Positions 36,311 to 64,000 of a stretch of DNA of 64,000 nt are shown piece by piece (position 1 is the first letter of the stretch; every line of letters begins with the position of its first letter). The notes beneath the pieces are model-generated. The model was given only the letters and a program-made list of their open reading frames with translations, was not told the origin of the DNA and ran no database searches. Origin of the DNA: Triplophysa rosa (taxonomy: Eukaryota; Chordata; Actinopteri; Cypriniformes; Nemacheilidae); NCBI RefSeq assembly GCF_024868665.1, contig NC_079891.1, positions 33,243,307-33,307,306 of the forward strand, given 5' to 3'. The translations under genes and the position numbers were made by a program.

Positions 36311-38389
36311 CCGGATGCTGTTGCTATTTTTAATGCGAAAGTACACAACAATGTCATCTGTAAATGCTGAAATGTGAATTACGACGAGAGTTAAATTCGG
36401 CTTTATAACCGGCAAGTTGAAATGTAAGTCAGAAATTTTACAGAGAGAGAGAAGCTAAACTACCAAGTTGCATTCTTCCCCAGCAGATGTTGTTTGATTA
36501 TAAAGCTTATTAAACACTTTCTTAAAATATTTTCATATGAATAAATCAATGCGAATGTTCGCTTACAGTCTGTTACACCTTGTCTCCATCTAGTGCACTA
36601 ACACTGCAATTGCTTCATACACAATGCCAGTTATCGAGAGCAGTTTACTAAAACAAAATTGAACATGCTATGAGACGCACAAAACTTTCGTCCAGTCAAC
36701 AAAGAATTAAATAAATCTACTAGAAAAATCTTTGTTACTTTATTTCCTTTGTTGGGAGAACATTTTAAAGAGATTTTACAGTGTATGTTCTGTACATACA
36801 GTATGTGAATGTAAAATGATTTGGCATGATAAAACATTTAAGATTGACTTTTAAATAAACAATAGAAGCACTTCCTGTTTAAGTTTTATAACACAATCAT
36901 TAGAACAAAATGGAACCTACAGAACATTTACTGAAGAACTGAGTTGAAATATAAGTGAGAAATCGTTAAGGCTTAATTTATATATGTAAAATGGAAAAAA
37001 AAAACAGAAATTGCTCTGGAACGTGCCTGTTTTTGACATTTTGCAAAATGCATTTAAGTAAATGAAAGATTTTAAGAGAACGTTATTGCCACCTTTCTGG
37101 TGTGTTGGTTTTAAAGACTGTAATAAAACCGTATGTTTGATAATAACTGTTGTGACAATAAAATTACACCGTAATTGTACTATGTGATAATTGCTAAAGC
37201 TTCTTTTTTATAAATGTCAGGTTATGGCTTTTTAATTCTTTTCTTTTTACCAAAATAACAGTTTGACATTTTTGCTGTTTTACGAATCATTTTGTGCTCT
37301 GTAGTTGTTTCACTCTATAGATTTTGCTGAAAAACAGCAATTTAATGTCGGGTTTCACATTTTGACTACACTTTTCAATTTATGTTTTTATCTAAAAACA
37401 AAAGACACCCACTAAGACATTTTCATTAAATATGTGAAAAAGCACATTTGTAAAAAGAAGATAAAAATAAAAGACGGTATTTGAAGTATTTACAGATTAT
37501 TTATGAATGTGTGGCTTTCTCCCCTGTTTTTTCAGTGCAAGAACATACTGTCATCTTTCTATTCTAGTGGTTCTTGTTTTTACGTAATGGATAAACAGTT
37601 CATTGGTTCTTCTCAAGACACAGCCGCTGATAGTCATGGCTCTCGCAGAAATAGGCGCTGTGATCCTAACAAACCAATTCAGCTTCATGCTCATGTTATT
37701 AATACATAAATGCATTTTACCTATTCTTGTTCACTCAATCAAGAGTGCAATAGGACCACCTCTGTTGCCTTGACAACCAAGTCAACACAATAGAATCAGA
37801 GCATCGCGTCTGTATCCTTCATTCAGACTGAACAATGCCATGCATATCTTGAGTTTCTGACGATTTTGAAAAGATATGCCTGTTTGTGCGTTTCAGTGAG
37901 GAAATAAGTCGACTACATAAAATATAATAACAACTTGATTAAAGACACAGTTTAGAGGCAAAAATATAATACAATTAGCTTTATTCTGCTGTTTCTAGGT
38001 TACATGACGTAGCAGATGCAGAGATCAATATTGGGTTAGCCTATTAAAATTGTCTTTTTCAGTAGTAAAGACAAAACTCTGGAACATAATGCCCCCTAAC
38101 AGATTCAAATGATTTTAATAGATGTTTGTACTCATTTCCCTCAGAGATGTTACAGACACCCCATACAACACAACTGTGGGGTTGAAGTTCGCAAGTAAAA
38201 TTCACAACAAAATTTTGCCATTGCTTAAAACATGGCCAACAACAAAAAAAGATTAATGCACAGACTTATTTGTACAAGATCAATAATAAAATCACTAGAC
38301 ATGTTCATTTTTACAATTAAAAAACAGGTCTGCACAGAACTTTTCAAAAACTGAAGGCGAAATGCAACCAGGTCAAAACCGGGGGAGGG
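36311..38389. other. Intergenic, nothing recognised
   Basis: AT-rich sequence between the CpG cluster and the inferred mapk1 3' end. No transposon, RNA or exon was identified; AATAAA on the minus strand at about 37979-37984 leaves room for a longer mapk1 3' UTR. Confidence 0.45.
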
Positions 38390-40569
38390 CAGAAAAATGC
38401 GAATTCTTTATTTCCTCAAACATTCACAAAAGCTGTGACAAATAGGACTTAAAATTACATAGAGAATAAAGATTTTTTTGGGTTTTCACTGTTTTTTTTA
38501 AATATATATATTTATATTTCATTTCAAGAGTATACCGCAAAGTCACAACTGATCCCCAACGAAAAGCTGCACAATAAATTTTATTATTCGAGACGCATAA
38601 AGGCACACAGAAACTGACAGACTGCACACTGATTCGGCAGAAGCTATCTTACAAAGTCATTTTTTCATTTAAAAGAACAGCCCGTTCTCTCCTTGATCGA
38701 CCACAATATGATACTAGGCCAAGCAACCACTAGGTGGCGACTTGCCATACGCTCGGTCCAAAGTAATGAAGGGCTGGTAAACCAAAGAGGAAGCCAGTGT
38801 GGGAAAGCAACACTGTGTTCAAGCCATGCACATATATGAATTCATCAGTGTCAATAACATTTCTTTCACTCCCCCCGAGCTTCATTTTGCAAGTGCTAGC
38901 TCGCTCACCAAATTGCGCATAATTCTGTTTTGTTAAAAACAGTTACGCAACTACCAGGTAGACTTTCTCCGTCTCCTGGGTCCTAAAGCACCACCAGCAG
39001 GACACACTGTGTGGTTGAAACGGCTAGATGCTCCTAATTTCCACCTGGAACTAAAGCGGGCCTCGATTTTTTTCACCAAACACTGAAAGGAACCCGGGTT
39101 TGTAAGTGCAACCAAAACGTGCAAGCGAAAGTATTTTTCAACTCTTAATACTCTCTATACAGAGTGAGACCACAAAAGGTAAGGTATAACAAAAACCTGA
39201 GAGACCAATAGCAGAATCCCCAGCTGTGTGGCACTTCCATTGTCTTTGTATAGAAGCTTTTTAACAGTCATGCAAGGGCACAGTCTTATTGATACAAGGC
39301 GAGGGAAGGGGTTGTGGGGGGGGGTTGTCACAGAGAAAGCAAAAGAAGTATACAACAAGTAAAGAATGAATACAGATGAGGAGGCACTGTCATTTTCATA
39401 CAAGTTCAGAATAATAATATGACTTCTTTGAATGATATTCAAAACGTTCCAATTAATCACAAAAAAAGAAAACGTACGATTGTTCTTCTTCCCATGACGG
39501 CTAGCTAAACTGATAAAGTCCATTTCCGTGCATTTTTAGATCAAAGAACACCTGATTTGAAGATGCACATACACCTGCATGCATTTGGCCATTTGCCTTT
39601 TTTGTCAGGCAATATGAGGGCTTTCTGTCCAAGGTGGCAAAACGTCCTCGAATCGGTCTTTTCTTTGGTGCTTAAGCAAATTGAAAAGATTTGTCTCTTG
39701 AGGGTTTACTTATTGAGAATCAATGTCAAATAAAATGATAAAACAGGCGCTGGTCATTTCATTGAGATGTCCCCTGAAGGCACATCATTGGGGAGTTTTT
39801 GATAGATTCATAAAGATGTAAAGGGGCCGATACATATTTGCGTAAGACAACACCTTCGAACGGCACCGTGGCGAATTTATATCTCTGTGCACTTTGAGGA
39901 GATTGGCGATGCACAACGTAGATCGACGAGTATCCACTGCATAAATACATGAATAGAGAAACTCTGAGCGCTAATTCTCTCCCTGTCTTAAGTTCGACCT
40001 CTGTGGGACTTAAAATGGCTTACAGACAGCTCAGAAAAGCAGCTTGTTGGAAATATTAACAGGAGGCTAGAAGCACAACAATAGCACGATCGTAGACTTG
40101 ATACTTTTTAAGGAGAGGTTAGACCTAGAGAAAAAAGGGTTCAAATCAAAATCTTTGACGATCATCTCACATCCACAAACACACAGGCAAACATTCACAC
40201 GGAGAAGCGAGTAGATAGAAGATGGAGAGAGATGTGAGAGACGCTTTGCGCTTCTATTATGATGCGTGATGTGAAGAGATTGAAAGTGAGGATCCAGGTG
40301 TTTTCTGCTGCCAATCTCAGGAGGCGAAGTGCAGTAGGATGAACTTTAAGGGCCTTTTGATGTTTCGGGGTTCAGGAGGAGATAAGATGATGATGACCAA
40401 AAGAGGACCATAGCGCACAGTGGAGTGGAGACGGCTCAAATCCAGAACTACAAACAAGAAAAAAACTGGATCAACTTCACACAAATCCTGACATAAACTC
40501 TACAATTAAATGGTTGTGATCGGTTACCTGTGCAGTAGTCTATGATCTGTCGTTTTTCTGTGAATGGGA
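38390..40569 (-). other. mapk1: mapk1 3' untranslated region (inferred)
   Basis: About 2.2 kb after the mapk1 stop that is free of recognisable transposons. On the minus strand AATAAA lies at 38407-38412 and is one plausible poly(A) signal. Mammalian MAPK1 also has a long 3' UTR. The end point is an inference. Confidence 0.35.
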
Positions 40570-60837
<20,268 letters not shown>

Positions 60838-61100
60838 TGCTGAGAAAACGGGCTGCCTTCACACGCACAACAAACCCAACGCGGCTTGTAAAGAGCAGAA
60901 AAGGATTCTGCGTTGATTAAAACGGTATGCGCGACGCGTTTGACGGTAACGGACGTGTTGCGGTCGGAGCGAAACGAAAGGAGCGGCGGAAGCGTTGTCG
61001 CTTGGCACGTATGAAGTGATAGTAATGTGCGCGTGGTGCGGCGGAGAGCGAGAGCGTTGCCGCAGGAAATAACGGAGGCCGTCACGTGACAGGGAGCGGA

Positions 61101-62580
61101 GAGCGGTTGCCACGGTGATAGAAGTTACAATTCATACCTCGAGGGGTTTAAGATGCCAGAAAAGGACAACCTGCTGCAAAACGCATTTTGAAGTTGCACA
61201 CAGTTTTTTTTTGCAAATTTGTCTCCGGTTGAGATAGACACGAATGTTTAATGTCTTAAAAGCTTTTTGATTTAGACAAACGTTTATCTTAATAAAAGTT
61301 TTTTTTTATTATTTACAATGTTTTGATAAATCTGTATGTTTGATTTAAATGCACGAATGTGTATGCATTACTTTGCAAAAGCTGGATGTTTGCCTACGAA
61401 TGTCCAGTAAAAAATGGACGAGCTTTTATTATGCTATCAAGGAGAAGCGTCCAGAGCAGTGGTGAAATATATAAATGAAAAAAAAACACAAATCTGTATA
61501 AAATACATAAATACACAATAGTCAATAAACATATTTACACAACAGACAGAATATGGACAAATGCATACACAGATACAAATGTAATTTACACAGCAAGATA
61601 TGAAGAGTTTTTTTTAATGAGATAACTCCGTTTTTAGAAAATTCAAGTTTTTATTATGTTATCATGTTTTTATTGTGTTAGTTAGCTGTATTTTTTCGTT
61701 GTTATTTTGGCTTAAATAAAAAACAACATCTGCAGTTTGATTAATATTAATTGGAATGCACAATTTAAAAAGCATGATTTTTGAGTTATCTCATTTTGGA
61801 AATAAACTCTTCACATGTGCATGCTTTGTGTTAAATAAATATAACAATATTCAAAGTGAGTAATGTGTATTTAACATAATTTTATTGCACAGTGGCAAAC
61901 TTGTAGACAGTTAAAACGGTTTATACGGTAGATGGCCTTAAAAAAACGTACACATTTCAAAAACCATGATTACTTTAAAAGTGATTTGTTTTATCATTTT
62001 TGGTCACTACAAAATTTACTTCTTCCACTTGTACATTTAGTTATAGCTATGTCTTTAAAATTATACTCAAATGTTGCTGAAAGATAAATAGATGGGACAA
62101 CTCAGTTCCTGCCTTAACACGTGTTATGCGCATGTATGATGCTTATCTTCTAAAATGTAATAAAGTAATTGATGTGTGGTTGATGTGCAATTAAATCAGA
62201 AATTGTTTAAGGGTGTGATTTATGAATTGTCAAACAACGGAGCCAAAATACAATAAAAATAGGACAATCTTGCCTAATAAAAGTAAATTTTGTCATTTAG
62301 CTGGCACACTGATGCATCATTTAAGACATAACTAACTTGAGATATTTCCGCATATTTTTCTTTCTTGTAGCACATTCGATTTTTTTGAATTTCTGCCAGC
62401 GTCACGCATATGTGCTTGTATGAGAACGCAAATATAGTTCTGTGAAAGCTAATGAACAAGTGCGTAAATGTGTGAAATTCTTGTGCCCACTAGAGACTGT
62501 TAGACCAAACCTGTCATCTGTGACAACCATTAGTGTAACTACAGAAGAGAGAGAGACCACATCACACATCAAAGTAAAAT
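61101..62580. other. Upstream of mapk1, AT-rich
   Basis: Contains the palindromic segment at 61602-61812 and otherwise nothing recognised. Confidence 0.5.
61602..61812. repeat. Palindromic segment, possible MITE
   Basis: GAAGAGTTTTTTTTAATGAG followed by ATAACTC at the left is complementary to GAGTTATCTCATTTTGGAAA and TAAACTCTTC at the right. The target duplication is unclear. Confidence 0.6.
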
Positions 62581-63501
62581 ACACTTTATTCACATTAAAG
62601 TCCAATGTTTGTTTCTTTCACTTTGTTCCAAATCCTCCAAAAGAGGCGAGTGAAAGGCTTTTTGGACCTGCGCAAAAAGGCCACGGGACATGTGCAGCTA
62701 ACACTAAAGATGCCGACATCAACATTACAACATGCAAGAAGAACATTGGTCAAGATACAAGTTGTGGAATTAGTACAAGTAGAAAACTTTACGAAACGTT
62801 ACTTGTGCACAACATCAGCAGTAAAGGTCAATGATATGCAACATGAAGTACATTACGAGACAAACAAAGCTTTCCTACAGTAGGTTTATCAGTTCAACAA
62901 GATAAGGCACTTTATCGTGTACTGTGGGAGTGTTACACGTCTGTTCCCATGATATTTACGTTCACTTTTTAGTATTAAAAACAGCAACAATTACAAAATG
63001 TCCTGTGAAAATACTGCAGACAAAAAGTACTCTACACAAAATGCATACCCAGTGTAAAACCTTCTCTTTCGGATGAAAAATACAGTTCAGTGCTGTAACA
63101 CGAAATAGAAAAATGCATTAGAAGATTAAGGACACAGTCAACAATGAAGTACATTTAGAAAAATAAAATACAATGCACAGCTGGATATTTTCGTCTGGCA
63201 CTGTGAATGTAAGGCAGCATTGTGCATGGAGAACATTATTTGATGGGGGAACATCTGCTGATGAGAAAAATACACAATTTAACCATTCTGATGGCGAAAA
63301 GCTTTCTCAATATTGGCACGTCTCACTTCCTAATGAAAGGTATGAGATGATGTGCATAGACTTGACATCAAAACAGATGGAAAAACAAACATCACATTTC
63401 CATCCTGAACCCAAGTGGATTTCTAAGCATATTTACAATAAGTTCAAAAGTCTAAGAACATAAAAAATAAGGAAATATTTGGCATTTTTCTAATGCAAGC
63501 T
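62581..63501 (-). other. Possible 3' UTR end of the next gene (ppm1f by synteny)
   Basis: On the minus strand AATAAAG lies at about 62585-62591, and the sequence behind it to 63500 is free of obvious repeats. In human the gene beyond MAPK1 on this side is PPM1F, same orientation. No coding exon of it is in the window, so this rests on synteny alone. Confidence 0.25.
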
Positions 63502-63680
63502 CACTGTAAAAAATGATTTACCCGGCTTCCTTAAAATGTTTAGTTAGTTCAACGTAAAAATATTTATTACGTGAATTTGATGCAAAATTGTTATATTAAC
63601 TAATATTTTTAACAAAAAAAATGTTAAAGCAGCCGGGTAACTTAATTTTTTAAGTTAAAACAACAAATCATTTTTACAGT
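63502..63680. mobile_element. Small MITE with CACTGTAAAAAATGATTT ends
   Basis: Left end CACTGTAAAAAATGATTT and right end AAATCATTTTTACAGT, 179 bp, with ACCCGGCT and AGCCGGGT inside the arms also complementary. Confidence 0.8.
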
Positions 63681-64000
63681 TAAACTCACAAAATTATCCA
63701 GTGAACTGTGTTTTTGAATGCCTCAGTATTTGGTATTACAGATTTTTAATTTGGGCTCAGACTTTCAGACCGCCTTGTATAACTTCAAATGTCGTCACTT
63801 GCGTGCAGCTTCAGCACACAAAATATAGACATGCAATCATTTTATTTTACGGTTCGAGCCACCAACAAGGAATAACCAAATCATATCACGGTCCTGTCTC
63901 CGCTGTCCTCATTCGGTATCCATTAGGTTAGCTCTATTCTTGGCCTCGCCGCATTATAGAGACTGTGCAACTATATCAGCTACTTGTCACAAGGTTTTCC

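Overview
The window reads as nuclear DNA of a bony fish, most likely a cypriniform. It is AT-rich and intron-rich, with short conserved coding exons, and it is crowded with small non-autonomous DNA transposons (MITEs) of kinds common in carp and zebrafish relatives. Nothing suggests bacterial or viral DNA. One N (42815) marks it as a draft assembly.

Three protein genes are supported by exons that can be translated and spliced by eye. (1) 879-978, + strand: the last coding exon of ppil2, a U-box/cyclophilin spliceosome-associated protein, ending GFGDFSSW-stop. (2) 20215-31799, - strand: ypel1, complete in four coding exons that join to a 119-residue yippee-like zinc-binding protein. It probably has a 5' non-coding exon near 34.0-34.2 kb behind a CRE/GC-box promoter and a long 3' UTR down to about 17.25 kb. 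(3) 40570-60837, - strand: mapk1 (ERK2), complete in eight exons that join to 369 residues with all kinase motifs and the TEY activation loop; its CpG-rich promoter is at about 60.7-61.1 kb. The order ppil2(+) ypel1(-) mapk1(-) matches human 22q11. By that synteny, the stretch beyond 62.5 kb may be the 3' end of ppm1f.

Layout: 1-1.1 kb ppil2 end; 1.1-17.2 kb intergenic, mostly repeats, including an 81-bp tandem array; 17.2-34.2 kb ypel1, with a 42-bp minisatellite grown inside a MITE in its last intron; 34.2-36.4 kb promoter-like CpG clusters with candidate alternative first exons; 36.4-38.4 kb quiet; 38.4-61.1 kb mapk1, with a 12.5-kb first intron full of MITEs; 61.1-64 kb intergenic or the 3' end of the next gene.

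The most striking anomaly is a near-identical 1050-bp duplication of mapk1 exons 6 and 7, next to the single N. Splicing both copies would shift the frame and stop almost at once, so it is either an assembly artefact or a damaging or mutually exclusive exon duplication. I found no RNA gene, CRISPR array or clearly new multi-gene system. The unusual content is in repeat architecture and candidate regulatory sequence.
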